A stretch of 64,000 bases of DNA from Paenibacillus contaminans (GTDB lineage: Bacteria > Bacillota > Bacilli > Paenibacillales > NBRC-103111). Below the pieces are notes generated by a model. The model saw only the letters and a program-made list of their open reading frames with translations. It had not been told where the DNA came from and made no database searches. The position numbers and the translations under genes were made by a program. Each line of letters opens with the position of its first letter. The stretch's first letter is position 1. Below, piece after piece: positions 32,809 to 41,569 of the stretch. The stretch spans positions 124,001 to 188,000 of the forward strand of contig NZ_QMFB01000002.1 of NCBI RefSeq assembly GCF_003285015.1, in the 5' to 3' direction.

Positions 32809-33891
32809 ATGAAAAAGAAACTAACGGTATTATTAACTTTGGCTGGGATCGTCGGCACAACGGCCGCAGTCGGAGCTCAAGATTTGGTAGAAAAGGTTAC
32901 AGGGTACTTACAAAAAGATGTAAAGGTTCTTGTTAACGGACAAGACAGCACGCTTACGCCTGTTTATATCGATGGAAAAGCGTATATCCCGGTGCGCGAT
33001 GCAGCGGCTAAGCTTGGATATACGGTACATTACGATGAAGTGAACAATGAAATCGAACTCGACGAAGAGGCTGACCTGATTCGTGCATCCGGTGTGATCG
33101 TAAGCGTACAGGCTAATAAAGACGGAAACTACCGTATCGAGCTGCTCGGCAGCACGTGGGTTATTTTGACTGTGGACAAATCGACAGCTATTAAAAATCT
33201 AGACGGCAAAACGCTCTTCCCTGCCGATCTAAAAGCCGGCACACAAATCGATGCGGAATTCGGACCAGCCATGGCGATGAGCTACCCTGGCCAAGCACAA
33301 GCCGTAAGTATTAACGTTCACGCAGATCGCGCGGTTAAAGAAGATACGATTAAAGCCGTGAAACATACGGATGACGGCTGGCAAGTTCAATTAGGCGACG
33401 CTTTGGTGCTGAACGCAGGTAAGGAAACGCGTGTCATGACGTCCCAAGGCGAGTCCGTGAATTGGGAGGACCTGAAGGCCGGTATGAAAGTAAAAGCCTA
33501 CTACGGTCCATTCGAGACTAAAAGCCTTCCTCCTCAAAGCCCTGTTTTCCTCCTAGTTGTTCAGGCTCAAGCGCCTGTTACAGGCGAATTGAAAATGTCG
33601 CCGGAGACAGCGCAGGAATACCGCAACTTGGCATGGGCGCAAGTAAGCGAACAAGCGTCCCATATTACGACGAAGCAAGACGAAGCAGCCGTTCACATTG
33701 TCTCCTCTAACGAGGTTGGCGTATTAGCACTCACAGCTGAGCAGAAGAAATTGCTCGCAGACGTTCAAGCTGCGAACGGCAACTTTGTGACGGTTACATA
33801 TAACACGGACCAAGACGAGCTGCTTGGACCTTTGACAGCCGTGTTCGATTTCAACACAAAAGCTTTTATCGGCTTCAACGCTAGAAAATAA
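32809..33891 (+). CDS. Secreted protein with copper amine oxidase-like N-terminal (stalk) domain
   Basis: 360 residues. Signal peptide (KKKLTVLLTLAGIVGTTAAV) with a likely cut after GAQ. Residues about 40-90 form the small domain found in many Paenibacillus surface proteins (VKVLVNGQDSTLTPVYIDGK, AYIPVRDAAAKLGYTVHYD). The rest consists of strand-rich segments with two similar halves (VIVSVQANKDGNYRIELLG; TIKAVKHTDDGWQVQLGDAL), suggesting an internal duplication of an OB-like module. It probably acts on or in the cell wall; function unknown. Strong ribosome site (GGAAGGAG) before ATG 32809. Confidence 0.8.
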   Translation: MKKKLTVLLTLAGIVGTTAAVGAQDLVEKVTGYLQKDVKVLVNGQDSTLTPVYIDGKAYIPVRDAAAKLGYTVHYDEVNNEIELDEEADLIRASGVIVSVQANKDGNYRIELLGSTWVILTVDKSTAIKNLDGKTLFPADLKAGTQIDAEFGPAMAMSYPGQAQAVSINVHADRAVKEDTIKAVKHTDDGWQVQLGDALVLNAGKETRVMTSQGESVNWEDLKAGMKVKAYYGPFETKSLPPQSPVFLLVVQAQAPVTGELKMSPETAQEYRNLAWAQVSEQASHITTKQDEAAVHIVSSNEVGVLALTAEQKKLLADVQAANGNFVTVTYNTDQDELLGPLTAVFDFNTKAFIGFNARK

Positions 33892-33954
33892 ATAAATTCT
33901 AAGCAGGGGCTATCCCAATAGGGTAGCGCGGAATGAACCAGCCCCATCTTTAAA

Positions 33955-34010
33955 CAAATAAGCTTCCAAAACTACCCCTGATAGTGGTAGTGGAAGCTTA
34001 TTTGTTTGCT
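33955..34010 (+). terminator. Rho-independent terminator
   Basis: AAATAAGCTTCC and GGAAGCTTATTT enclose an inner ACTAC/GTAGT stem, and TGTTTGCTC follows. It lies about 65 bases after the stalk-domain gene. Confidence 0.65.
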
Positions 34011-34089
34011 CATTTTAGCACATTAAGCCGGGCGTAAAAATAGAAATACTGACTTTGGGTCAACCCTTATTTCTCGTTCACTCTTCCTT

Positions 34090-34527
34090 CTACCGTTCTT
34101 GCACAAGTCGTGCGTCCAATTTCTCCATCAACTGCTGCACATGCGCCCGCCATTCGTCCCAGCTTGACGATTCCTGCCACAGCTCCACCAGATCCCGCTC
34201 GCCGCTGCCTTCCTCAATGTCATTCCAAATATCCTTCAGATGCTGCAGCAGAGCTTCAAGCGCGGCACGATCAGCCGTGAACGCTCGTACTTGCTTCAAG
34301 GAGCGTTCTTCCTCCTCATAATCGTAATCCCAACCGCCATTCTCCTGAAATTCGAGATACAGCTCCGCGAGGCCCAACACTGTTTCGTCATAGAGGAAAT
34401 CGTCCGCTCTGAGCTTCGCCATCAACTCAGACAAATCAACCGTTTCACAGGGGAGAAGTTCCTTGATCACTCCTAATAGATCCAGCCCTTCATCACTTTC
34501 CATCGCTTTGATTCCCCATGCTCCCAT
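34090..34527 (-). CDS. DUF4259-family protein
   Basis: 145 residues, soluble and strongly acidic. The N-terminus MGAWGIKAMESDEGLDLLGV is the family signature of DUF4259 ('MGAWG...SDxGLDLL'). A C-terminal helical part (LQHLKDIWNDIEEG, SSSWDEWRAHVQQLMEKLD) follows. Function unknown; such proteins often occur near immunity or accessory genes. ATG 34527 has AGGAGG seven bases upstream, and the family N-terminus confirms it. Confidence 0.82.
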   Translation of the reverse strand: MGAWGIKAMESDEGLDLLGVIKELLPCETVDLSELMAKLRADDFLYDETVLGLAELYLEFQENGGWDYDYEEEERSLKQVRAFTADRAALEALLQHLKDIWNDIEEGSGERDLVELWQESSSWDEWRAHVQQLMEKLDARLVQER

Positions 34528-34634
34528 TCGATTTCCTCCTGTCACTCTCGATCTCTTTCATTATATGGAGCGTGTCCCATTCGCGTCAAAATGTTACAGT
34601 ATACAGCCGATCGTCGTAGCGGCTGACTCTGTCT

Positions 34635-35534
34635 TTATTGAATCGTCCCCGTCAACAAGTCGCTTGGTGGTCTGCTTAGTCGGGTGTCCGGCTTGTAATA
34701 TTTTGTTACCAAATGGTTTAATGACTTTTCTTTGAAACCAAGACTCTTATACAAATTTATCGCAGGATTGCCTTTTACAACCCCTAGCGTCACAATTTCC
34801 CCGCCTCTTCGGATAATTTCATTTATAAGAAATGAAACAAAGGCTCTGCCGTATCCTCGTGATTGAAGGTCTGGGCGAACGGATACATGACTTAGCTCAC
34901 TGCCGTCAATAATGCCAACTGCCGCTATTTTATCGTCGATAAGCATCACGAATCTATTGTTTCTGTCTTCCGCAAATCTCTTCCGCTCCGTTTCGTTAGG
35001 AGGATAGTAGTAAGACGGCAGAATACCCACACGTTCATGCATCTGGTAAAAAGCGATTTCCCAAATGTTATGACATATTACATAATCATCATCTTCGTAC
35101 TGCCTGACAGAAATATTACTTTCAGGAAGAGGTACACCTTCACGCTCCATGATAAAGGAGGAATAACTTGTGTAATAACCATGCTTGTATAAAAATTGCA
35201 GAGAACAACGATCGCCATCTTTACAGACACCTATCGAACGTTCTACTGCCGCGTTTTTGGAAAGCATGCCATCCGCCTTTGCCATAAGTGCGGCACCGAT
35301 GCCCATTCTTCTATATTCCTTGCTAACAAATATCGTGGTCATAGCTCTTCTCCTAAAACCATCGAATGAGAGAAAAGCTACCGTTACGTCGTTGTAACGA
35401 GCAACAAATATAGCGTCGGAAAGCATTTTGTCACTCTGTTGAAACACGTTAACCCGTTCGTTTTCACACAACATGGCTATGATTGAAGCTTTATCTCTTT
35501 CGGGTATATAGGGTTCAATGATCAGATTTCCCAT
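34635..35534 (-). CDS. GNAT-family acetyltransferase with tandem GNAT domains
   Basis: 299 residues made of two GNAT folds. The first has the acetyl-CoA loop TTIFVSKEYRRMGIGAALM (about residue 70), the second LSHVSVRPDLQSRGYGRAFV (about residue 230); both carry the R/Q-x-x-G-x-G/A signature. ATG 35534 has AAAGGGG eight bases before it. The gene lies about 90 bases downstream of a phosphotransferase gene in the same direction and may be co-transcribed. Substrate unknown; acetylation of a small molecule or protein N-terminus is the usual activity. Confidence 0.85.
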   Translation of the reverse strand: MGNLIIEPYIPERDKASIIAMLCENERVNVFQQSDKMLSDAIFVARYNDVTVAFLSFDGFRRRAMTTIFVSKEYRRMGIGAALMAKADGMLSKNAAVERSIGVCKDGDRCSLQFLYKHGYYTSYSSFIMEREGVPLPESNISVRQYEDDDYVICHNIWEIAFYQMHERVGILPSYYYPPNETERKRFAEDRNNRFVMLIDDKIAAVGIIDGSELSHVSVRPDLQSRGYGRAFVSFLINEIIRRGGEIVTLGVVKGNPAINLYKSLGFKEKSLNHLVTKYYKPDTRLSRPPSDLLTGTIQ

Positions 35535-35623
35535 CGGCATATCCCCTTTCAAATTGGGCATAGTTTGCTGCGATATTTCACCGCAACATGCTCAAAAATG
35601 CGTTCAATGCGGAGTGGCGCAAA

Positions 35624-36697
35624 CTAAATATTTCGTTTTTCATACGCAAAGGGTTCTTCACACGAGTATATGGAATGGAAAAATCCCATATATGGGATAT
35701 CGTCTTCCAGACATTTTATGCGATATGACAACTCCTCATCACAAACCGGCTCTTCGCCGTTGTTCCGCATTACCTCGAATGCATCAACAATATTTTCCAT
35801 GAGGTTTACCTGGATTAATAAGGGCAACTTATCCAACATCGAATTTTCGATCCGGGTCTCGGATTTGTATCCAGCGAGGACTGTTTCAAAATAGTCATCC
35901 ATGAACTTTTGGCGTTTACCGGCGTCTGGTTCAAATTGTATCCAGCCCATTCCGTTTGTCCAGAGAGACGCTAGGTCAAACATATACCAACCGAAACATG
36001 AATTATCGAAATCATATACGGTTATTTGCCCGGTATCAAAATCTATCGAATAATTCCCATCGTTATAATCAAAATGGATCATACCGAAAGACTCACGGTT
36101 CCTGTCCAATCCTTCTATGGTTTTAAGGAGCTCTAATAGCTTCTCCTTCAGCAGAGGTAACGAACCGGGTATTCGTTTTTCGAGGTATTCCGCATTGTAT
36201 TTGTCAAAAAAACTATGCCGGCGATGAACAGGCGTATATCCTTTCGATATTTGGTGCAGCTTCCCCAAGACTCTACCGCAATTATAATAATATTCGGTAA
36301 TCGGAGCTCCTTCCCGGTACCGATAATGATTTTCCGAAAGCATTCGACCCTTTGCCTTTTGAAACAAGCAGATAAAAAAGGTATGATGATTATGAGTGAT
36401 CTCTTCCAGCAGATTCCCATTCCGGGAGCTGAGTACATCCGAGACACTTCCGCCATGCTCGAATAAATACCTGATATACTCAACTTCGCCTTGAAAATCT
36501 TCCCGGCTTCTGTCATTTAAGAAGGCGATTCTGAGTATTTTTGCGTCGGCGTCCTCTTTCTCACAGGTATAAACGACATTACGCCCTCCGGTATGTGCCT
36601 TAACCGGCTTGGTTTCATAGCCTTCCAACCCGTACAACTCTGATATTAATAGAAGTAAATATGCATCAGCGATTTTAACAACCTCATTATAAGTCAT
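35624..36697 (-). CDS. APH-fold phosphotransferase (choline/aminoglycoside kinase-like)
   Basis: 357 residues. Family landmarks: VKAHTGGRNVVYTCEKED at the nucleotide-binding strand, the catalytic loop MIHFDYNDGNYSID (Asp and Asn kept, but HFDYNDGN replaces HGDLHxGN), and the metal-binding VYDFDNSCFGWYMFDLA. This 'HFDYND' variant is common in a subgroup of APH-like proteins of spore formers with unknown substrates. Strong ribosome site (AAAGGGGAGG). First gene of a possible pair with the GNAT gene. Confidence 0.82.
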   Translation of the reverse strand: MTYNEVVKIADAYLLLLISELYGLEGYETKPVKAHTGGRNVVYTCEKEDADAKILRIAFLNDRSREDFQGEVEYIRYLFEHGGSVSDVLSSRNGNLLEEITHNHHTFFICLFQKAKGRMLSENHYRYREGAPITEYYYNCGRVLGKLHQISKGYTPVHRRHSFFDKYNAEYLEKRIPGSLPLLKEKLLELLKTIEGLDRNRESFGMIHFDYNDGNYSIDFDTGQITVYDFDNSCFGWYMFDLASLWTNGMGWIQFEPDAGKRQKFMDDYFETVLAGYKSETRIENSMLDKLPLLIQVNLMENIVDAFEVMRNNGEEPVCDEELSYRIKCLEDDIPYMGFFHSIYSCEEPFAYEKRNI

Positions 36698-36933
36698 AAT
36701 ACCTCCCCTTTAGTTACTACTTTAAACAGCGCTAGGATCCACGCATGCACCACCTGAATGACTGTCCTTTTTCTTATTGTATACGCGTTATCCGAGCCAC
36801 TAATCATTCAACACATCCAAAATTTTACATACCTTATTGTACTATCGCAATAGAAATATCAACTATAACTAAACTATTCCGCCCAATAGCATAACAGGCC
36901 GCCAATCCGCCGGCAGCCTCGAATAAGTTGATA
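36698..36933. other. AT-rich gap without a recognised gene
   Basis: About 235 bases between the NUDIX stop and the phosphotransferase start. It has no ribosome site with an open frame, no obvious terminator hairpin with T-run, and no repeat copy. Confidence 0.35.
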
Positions 36934-37416
36934 CTACTCTTCAAAAGACCAGATAAATTTACCATCCGGTTTTATCCATTCAAAACGTGCATTAAAAAAA
37001 TCATTATCGTATATGGATTTATCAATAATTTTTTTATAATACTCTGGTACAGCTTCATTCGAACGAATACTCGACAACTCGACCCATACAGGAATATGCT
37101 TTTCCGGTTCCTTTGTTGTCAGGTTCCCTGAGACGTCAGTAGTCATAAAAAAGAATGTTACAGCATGCGAGTCGTTTGTATGAGAGATATAGGATACTAC
37201 TCCAATCATCTTAGGGCTTCTTATTATTAATCCAGTTTCCTCATTTATCTCACGTATGCAAGCACTTTCTAGTGTTTCATGGAGCTCCACTCCGCCTCCA
37301 GGGGGTGTCAAATTATTAAAATTAAAATAAGTCGGAATTATCTTTTTCATTAATACAACCTTACTATCCCTGATACAAAGACAAGCTGCTCTTACTCTGA
37401 TTGACAACCATCCCAA
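36934..37416 (-). CDS. NUDIX hydrolase behind a SAM riboswitch
   Basis: 160 residues. A complete NUDIX box is visible: GGGVELHETLESACIREINE followed by ETGLI, matching GX5EX7REUXEEXGU. These enzymes split nucleoside diphosphates linked to another moiety. The C-terminus ends with KPDGKFIWSFEE. AAAAGGAG lies six bases before ATG 37416. The gene starts only about 25 bases after the terminator stem of an S-box leader (37443-37622), so its expression should fall when S-adenosylmethionine is high. The substrate is unknown; the leader points to a link with sulfur or methyl metabolism. Confidence 0.87.
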   Translation of the reverse strand: MGWLSIRVRAACLCIRDSKVVLMKKIIPTYFNFNNLTPPGGGVELHETLESACIREINEETGLIIRSPKMIGVVSYISHTNDSHAVTFFFMTTDVSGNLTTKEPEKHIPVWVELSSIRSNEAVPEYYKKIIDKSIYDNDFFNARFEWIKPDGKFIWSFEE

Positions 37417-37442
37417 CTCCTTTTCCTGTTTATTTTATTTCT

Positions 37443-37622
37443 AAAATGAAAACCCCCTTTCCAATGAAAGGGGGTAGGACAGTTATTTTAAAATGGCTAC
37501 CGTGCCCCCTCATCTTTCGAAGGCGTAATAACCTTCGTAGGAATTTGCACCGTGCTGTTACAGTCGGTTGCCGCAGCTTCATAGGGCCAGTCCCTCCGCT
37601 GAACTCTGGATAAGAGAAGTTT
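37443..37622 (-). ncRNA. SAM-I (S-box) riboswitch with terminator
   Basis: Read on the minus strand the leader shows the S-box core in order: CTCTTATCCAGAG, GCGGAGGGACTGGCCC, TATGAAGC, GCGGCAACC, GGTGCAAATTCC, a variable stem with CGAAGG/CCTTCG, and closing GATGAGGG that pairs with CTCTTATC (P1). A terminator (ACCCCCTTTC, loop, GAAAGGGGGT, then TTTTC) lies at 37449-37475. A TATGAT -10 box lies just upstream (about 37635). In S-box RNAs SAM binding favours the terminator. The only gene downstream on this strand is the NUDIX hydrolase. Confidence 0.95.
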
Positions 37623-37686
37623 TCAATTACCCTTATCATAGCCTAATTTTCCAATTTTTGCGAGACGCTCGACAATTCTACTTAAA

Positions 37687-38670
37687 TCAAACTAATTTAT
37701 ACGAACGAAATTCATTAATAAAGCCCACAAGCCACTCCTCTGAATAATCAAGCACTCCAAAATCATTATGGATAAAAGTGACTTCAAGACCCATCACCCA
37801 TAATCGACGAACTATCATAAACAATTCAATCGCAGATTCATCTTGCGCGGAGAAGCCTCTGACGGATCTATAACCAGAGATTAGCGCATGCCACAGATGC
37901 TCTTTTCTATCCTCTAACTGGCGTTTTCTACCCCGAACTTGTGCCAAGTCATAGGCACGCCATCCTCTCGCCGACCATTCAAAGTCATAATGCGTGAAAT
38001 GGATGCCTTCTTGGAAGGCATTATTGTTTCCATGCATATCTCCATGACATAAACCCCAATCCAAATCTTGTCTAGCAATAGCGTCGATGCGTTCCTTCAA
38101 CGCATTCACGAACTGGTTTAGAAATGGTACTGCCTGATTTTTTTCACCAATATAGTTCACAATACGTTCAAATGGTTGACTGATAAGAAAATTAGTATCC
38201 AAGTCGTGTCGAGGTTGATTTAAAATAACTTGATCCATCGCTAAGTGCAATTCGGCGGCAGATTTACCAAAGGCAATGCATGATTCCTCATCATGCAGTA
38301 CATTTTCCGTGCCGTCGATATATCGAAAGATTACAGCAACCCTTTTCCCTTCTGGAGCATCCAGAACGGTATATAAACTGCTGTCAGTTTTAGCTATTGG
38401 TTCCGAGACTTTTGTGTTCGTCGTGCTAAGGATACTTTTTAATTGAGTTAGCACGGATAACTCATACGTTACATCACTTTCAGTAACTGCAAGGCGGTAA
38501 ACACGAAGTATGAAAAAACCGCTAGTAGTTCGCACCCTGTAGGTATCGTTTAACCCTCTCAACCAATATAAGCATTCCTTCCACTCTCCAATATTGTATT
38601 GTTTGTTCAAACAATATTCCAAATATTTTGGATCTAAAACCGAACGCAAGGCAATCGGTTGAGTATACAT
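37687..38670 (-). CDS. APH-fold phosphotransferase (HGDMHGNN type)
   Basis: 327 residues. Nucleotide-binding strand with FFILRVYRLAVTESDVTYEL, catalytic loop LCHGDMHGNNNAFQ (Asp and Asn present) and metal-binding FTHYDFEWSARGWRAYDLAQ, as in the fructosamine/homoserine/choline kinase-like branch of the APH superfamily. ATG 38670 with AAGGGG upstream. It is the third APH-like gene in about 10 kb but is not similar enough to the others to be a recent duplicate. Substrate unknown. Confidence 0.83.
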   Translation of the reverse strand: MYTQPIALRSVLDPKYLEYCLNKQYNIGEWKECLYWLRGLNDTYRVRTTSGFFILRVYRLAVTESDVTYELSVLTQLKSILSTTNTKVSEPIAKTDSSLYTVLDAPEGKRVAVIFRYIDGTENVLHDEESCIAFGKSAAELHLAMDQVILNQPRHDLDTNFLISQPFERIVNYIGEKNQAVPFLNQFVNALKERIDAIARQDLDWGLCHGDMHGNNNAFQEGIHFTHYDFEWSARGWRAYDLAQVRGRKRQLEDRKEHLWHALISGYRSVRGFSAQDESAIELFMIVRRLWVMGLEVTFIHNDFGVLDYSEEWLVGFINEFRSYKLV

Positions 38671-38928
38671 CAGGTTACCCCTTATTGTTGTGTTTCTTTT
38701 ATGATATAACCGCGCACTCTCTCAAAAAAAGGTAAAAATTATTTATACATATTGTTTCGTTATACTGGTTAGCTTAACGGATCATCATTTTCTGAAGTTA
38801 AATACCAAGAACCCATACATCTGGAATAACAGATGACGCCGACGAGGAACTAGGTGAGAGCTACTGGAATTGCACTGGAAAGCGGAACAGCTAATTAATT
38901 CAGCAAAATAACAATTGCAAAAAACGCC

Positions 38929-38957
38929 TTGCCGATTATGAAGCCTCTGTGCTAAAT
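38929..38957 (+). promoter_or_regulatory. Promoter of the FMN riboswitch transcript
   Basis: TTGCCG (38929-38934) and CTAAAT (38952-38957) are 17 bases apart and lie just upstream of the riboswitch. Upstream of this (38671-38928) I see no gene. Confidence 0.5.
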
Positions 38958-38974
38958 TTTATCTAATTGAATGT

Positions 38975-39120
38975 GGACCTTCGGGGCAGGGTGAAATTCC
39001 CGACCGGCGGTGATGGTTCCTGTGAACCTAAGCCCGCGACTCGCTAAACGCCGTATGGCGCATGGCGACTGACTTGGTGCGATTCCAAGGCCGACGGTAC
39101 AGTCCGGATGGGAGAAGGTC
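38975..39120 (+). ncRNA. FMN riboswitch (RFN element)
   Basis: The whole RFN core is present: GACCTTCGGGGCAGGGTGAA, ATTCCCGACCGGCGGTGATG, AGCCCGCGA, GGTGCGATTCCAAGGCCGAC, GGTACAGTCCGGATGGGAGA and AGGTC closing P1 with GACCTTC. FMN binding should promote the terminator at 39185 and switch off the gene at 39266. Confidence 0.97.
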
Positions 39121-39184
39121 GCAAACGGCTTGGGGCAAGAATCGTTTCTTCAAAAAACGGTTCCTCTCCAAGCTTGTTTGAATA

Positions 39185-39220
39185 TGCCCCGTTATCGATT
39201 TCAGATGACGGGGCATTCTT
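39185..39220 (+). terminator. Riboswitch-controlled terminator
   Basis: TGCCCCGT-TATC pairs with GATG-ACGGGGCA and is followed by TTCTTCTT. It lies between the FMN riboswitch and the ribosome site of the EamA gene. Confidence 0.8.
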
Positions 39221-39265
39221 CTTATCGAAGGGTCCTATTCAAAAAACCGTAGGAGGTTATTGAAT

Positions 39266-40204
39266 ATGGAGAAGACTACTTGGATTTCATTAACGAAGGG
39301 GGAACGCGCCGGCAGTCAGACGCGCAGCGGCGTGTGGTTCATCGCACTGGGGGCGGCTTTGTGGGGCATCGATCCGCTTTTTCGCATTTTGCTGCTGAAC
39401 TATTTCACTTCGGCTCAAATCGTACTGATTGAGCACCTTTTACTTTTGATTTTTGCAGTCCCGGTCCTGTGGTTTCACAGAGCCGAGCTTCGTGGGCTGA
39501 CGCCTAGCACTGTTGCAGCTCTCCTATTTATTTCTTGGGGAGGATCGGCGATTGCAACGATTCTGTTTACGAACGCATTCGCCCAAGGCAATCCGAATGC
39601 CGTACTTTTGCTGCAAAAATTGCAGCCCTTGTTCGCCATTATCGCTGCGCGCCTCATATTGAAGGAAACATTGCCCGGTCGGTTCCTTCCCCTGCTCGCT
39701 TTGGCACTTGCCGGCACATATCTGCTAACATTCGGCTGGTCCGCCCCGATCGGGCATTGGGGCGACTTTGCCGATACGGGCGCACTGCTGTCCATCGGCG
39801 CAGCCGCCTTATGGGGAGGCTCCACCGTCATGGGTCGCCTCCTCGTAGACCGGATGCGATTCGAAACGGTCACCGCGCTTCGTTTCACACTCGCGCTGCC
39901 GCTTCTTATTGCTGCTACTTGGTCGGAAGGTTCTCCATGGCAACTGCCCCATCTATCAATGGAGTGGGCCGGCGTATCCTTAAGCCTGCTGCTGCAGGCG
40001 TTCCTTCCCGGACTTTTCAGTTTGCTGTTATACTACCGTGGCCTGTCGAATACGAAAGCTTCGGTCGCCACGCTCGCAGAGCTGTCTTTTCCGACGATTG
40101 GCGTCCTGCTCAATTGGCTGGTCTTCCATCAAAGCATGACGATCGCGCAGTTTATCGGCTTTGTCCTTATTTGGTTATGTCTATTTCGATTGTCGCGCCA
40201 GTAA
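39266..40204 (+). CDS. EamA-family transporter under FMN control, probable riboflavin transporter
   Basis: 312 residues with ten hydrophobic segments in two EamA repeats (for example GVWFIALGAALWGIDPLF and LLSIGAAALWGGSTVMGRLL). The FMN riboswitch directly upstream strongly suggests transport of riboflavin or a related flavin; FMN-riboswitch-controlled EamA/DMT proteins (ImpX/RibN type) are known riboflavin transporters in other bacteria. ATG 39266 has AGGAGG nine bases upstream; a TTG at 39260 is possible. It is not close in sequence to the two other EamA proteins of the window. A terminator follows at 40315. Confidence 0.85.
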   Translation: MEKTTWISLTKGERAGSQTRSGVWFIALGAALWGIDPLFRILLLNYFTSAQIVLIEHLLLLIFAVPVLWFHRAELRGLTPSTVAALLFISWGGSAIATILFTNAFAQGNPNAVLLLQKLQPLFAIIAARLILKETLPGRFLPLLALALAGTYLLTFGWSAPIGHWGDFADTGALLSIGAAALWGGSTVMGRLLVDRMRFETVTALRFTLALPLLIAATWSEGSPWQLPHLSMEWAGVSLSLLLQAFLPGLFSLLLYYRGLSNTKASVATLAELSFPTIGVLLNWLVFHQSMTIAQFIGFVLIWLCLFRLSRQ

Positions 40205-40314
40205 CAGCAAAATAGACCTTCCAGCATATTCCGCCGCCCATTTCATGGATAACTCGTGCATAAATGAAGAAGTATTCCGACTTGGTTTTGATCCAACTAA
40301 ATTTCAACATTAAT

Positions 40315-40364
40315 AAAAGGGAAAAGATAACTATTCGAATGATGGTTGTCTTTTCCTTTTTATA
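40315..40364 (+). terminator. Rho-independent terminator
   Basis: AAAAGGGAAAAGATAAC pairs with GTTGTCTTTTCCTTTT and TATAGG follows. It lies about 110 bases after the EamA gene; between the stop and the stem nothing else was recognised. Confidence 0.65.
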
Positions 40365-40468
40365 GGGCAATGCTTTATCTTATTTGCCTATCAACTGTAC
40401 AGTGATCTTGTCCGAATCATTCAGGCATTATGGCCGATTCCAACATGTTCATGCATAAATCGGTCTGC

Positions 40469-40508
40469 TATAATAAGTCGGGTGAGAATGATAATCATAT
40501 GATATAAT
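40469..40508 (+). promoter_or_regulatory. Fur-box-like operator and promoter of the iron-uptake genes
   Basis: GAGAATGATAATCATATGA (40484-40502) matches 14 of 19 positions of the classical Fur box, including the central AATGATAATCAT. A TATAAT box follows directly (40503-40508), 20 bases before the start codon at 40528, with another at about 40469. Binding of iron-loaded Fur would block transcription. Confidence 0.7.
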
Positions 40509-40527
40509 TGAGAAAGGGAGTTTAACA

Positions 40528-41541
40528 ATGAAACAGCGGCGTACGGCAATACCAGTGCTCTTGATACTTATATTTCTCTTAATGACGGCATGCGGCAAAT
40601 CAGGCGAAGGTACGCTTGATGCTTCCAATAGCGGGAAGCCGCAAGTCTCTCCTGCTGCGAGTACGCCTTCAGCTTCCCCTGCGGTCAATGCCGAAACACG
40701 AACGTATAAAGACGGTCTCGGCCGCGAAGTCGTCATTCCCGCTAAGCCTAAGCGAATCGTGACTACGCAATATTTGCCGGATATGCTTGCGCTAGGCGTT
40801 AAACCGATTGGCGCGCCCACGCATTTGCTCACTAATTTTGATTCCGTCAAAAGCTTAATCGGCGGCATCGAGGATTTGGGTGCGGTTAACGAACTGAATG
40901 TAGAGAAAACGGTCTCGTTGAATCCCGATTTGATAATCGCAATGGAAGGCAATCAGGAGCTGATCGATAAGTTGAGCAAAATTGCCCCAACTGTCGTCGT
41001 CAAGTGGAGCGGCAGCGATCCGTTTCAGCATTTGAAAGATGTCGCGGCCGTTCTCGGCTTGTCGGATAAGGCGGACCAATGGATTGCGGCGTACAATAAG
41101 AAAAGCGAGGAAGTCAGAGCTAAGCTCGCTGCTTATGTAAAACCTGGCGAGACGTTCGGAACTGTAGTAATCGGAGGTTATGAGAAGGGGCAGCTGCGCG
41201 TATACGGCGACAGTAACGTCGGCTTCACGCTGTTTAAATCGCTGCAATTCCCGATGACCGATACGGTCAAGAAGGAATGGAGCAAGGGCGGCCACGATTT
41301 AGGCATGAAAATATCGCTTGAAAAGCTGCCTGAATACGCTTCGGCAGACAGGCTGTTTGTCGTTAAATTCGACAATGACCCAGATTTCCTCAAACAGGTT
41401 GAGAACAGCAGTTTGTGGAACAATCTCCCTGCGGTCAAGAACAATAAAGTATACGTCGTAAACGACAGCCTGTGGTTCTCATTGGACGTTATGTCATTCG
41501 ATCAACAGCTCGATGATGCGGTTAAGCTGTTGGCCAAGTAG
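40528..41541 (+). CDS. Iron-siderophore-binding lipoprotein (FeuA/FecB type)
   Basis: 337 residues. Signal peptide with lipobox LLMTAC (Cys22), a Ser/Pro/Ala-rich spacer, then the periplasmic-binding fold typical of siderophore receptors: TYKDGLGREVVIPAKPKRIV, YLPDMLALGVKPIGAPTHLL, VEKTVSLNPDLIIAM, and the closing NNKVYVVNDSLWFSLDVMSF. It binds a ferric siderophore outside the membrane. No permease or ATPase gene follows, so it must use a transporter encoded elsewhere. Controlled by a Fur-box-like site and followed by a Btr-like regulator gene. Confidence 0.9.
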   Translation: MKQRRTAIPVLLILIFLLMTACGKSGEGTLDASNSGKPQVSPAASTPSASPAVNAETRTYKDGLGREVVIPAKPKRIVTTQYLPDMLALGVKPIGAPTHLLTNFDSVKSLIGGIEDLGAVNELNVEKTVSLNPDLIIAMEGNQELIDKLSKIAPTVVVKWSGSDPFQHLKDVAAVLGLSDKADQWIAAYNKKSEEVRAKLAAYVKPGETFGTVVIGGYEKGQLRVYGDSNVGFTLFKSLQFPMTDTVKKEWSKGGHDLGMKISLEKLPEYASADRLFVVKFDNDPDFLKQVENSSLWNNLPAVKNNKVYVVNDSLWFSLDVMSFDQQLDDAVKLLAK

Positions 41542-41569
41542 TTCTCCTAAACGAGAGGATGAATGAGCG

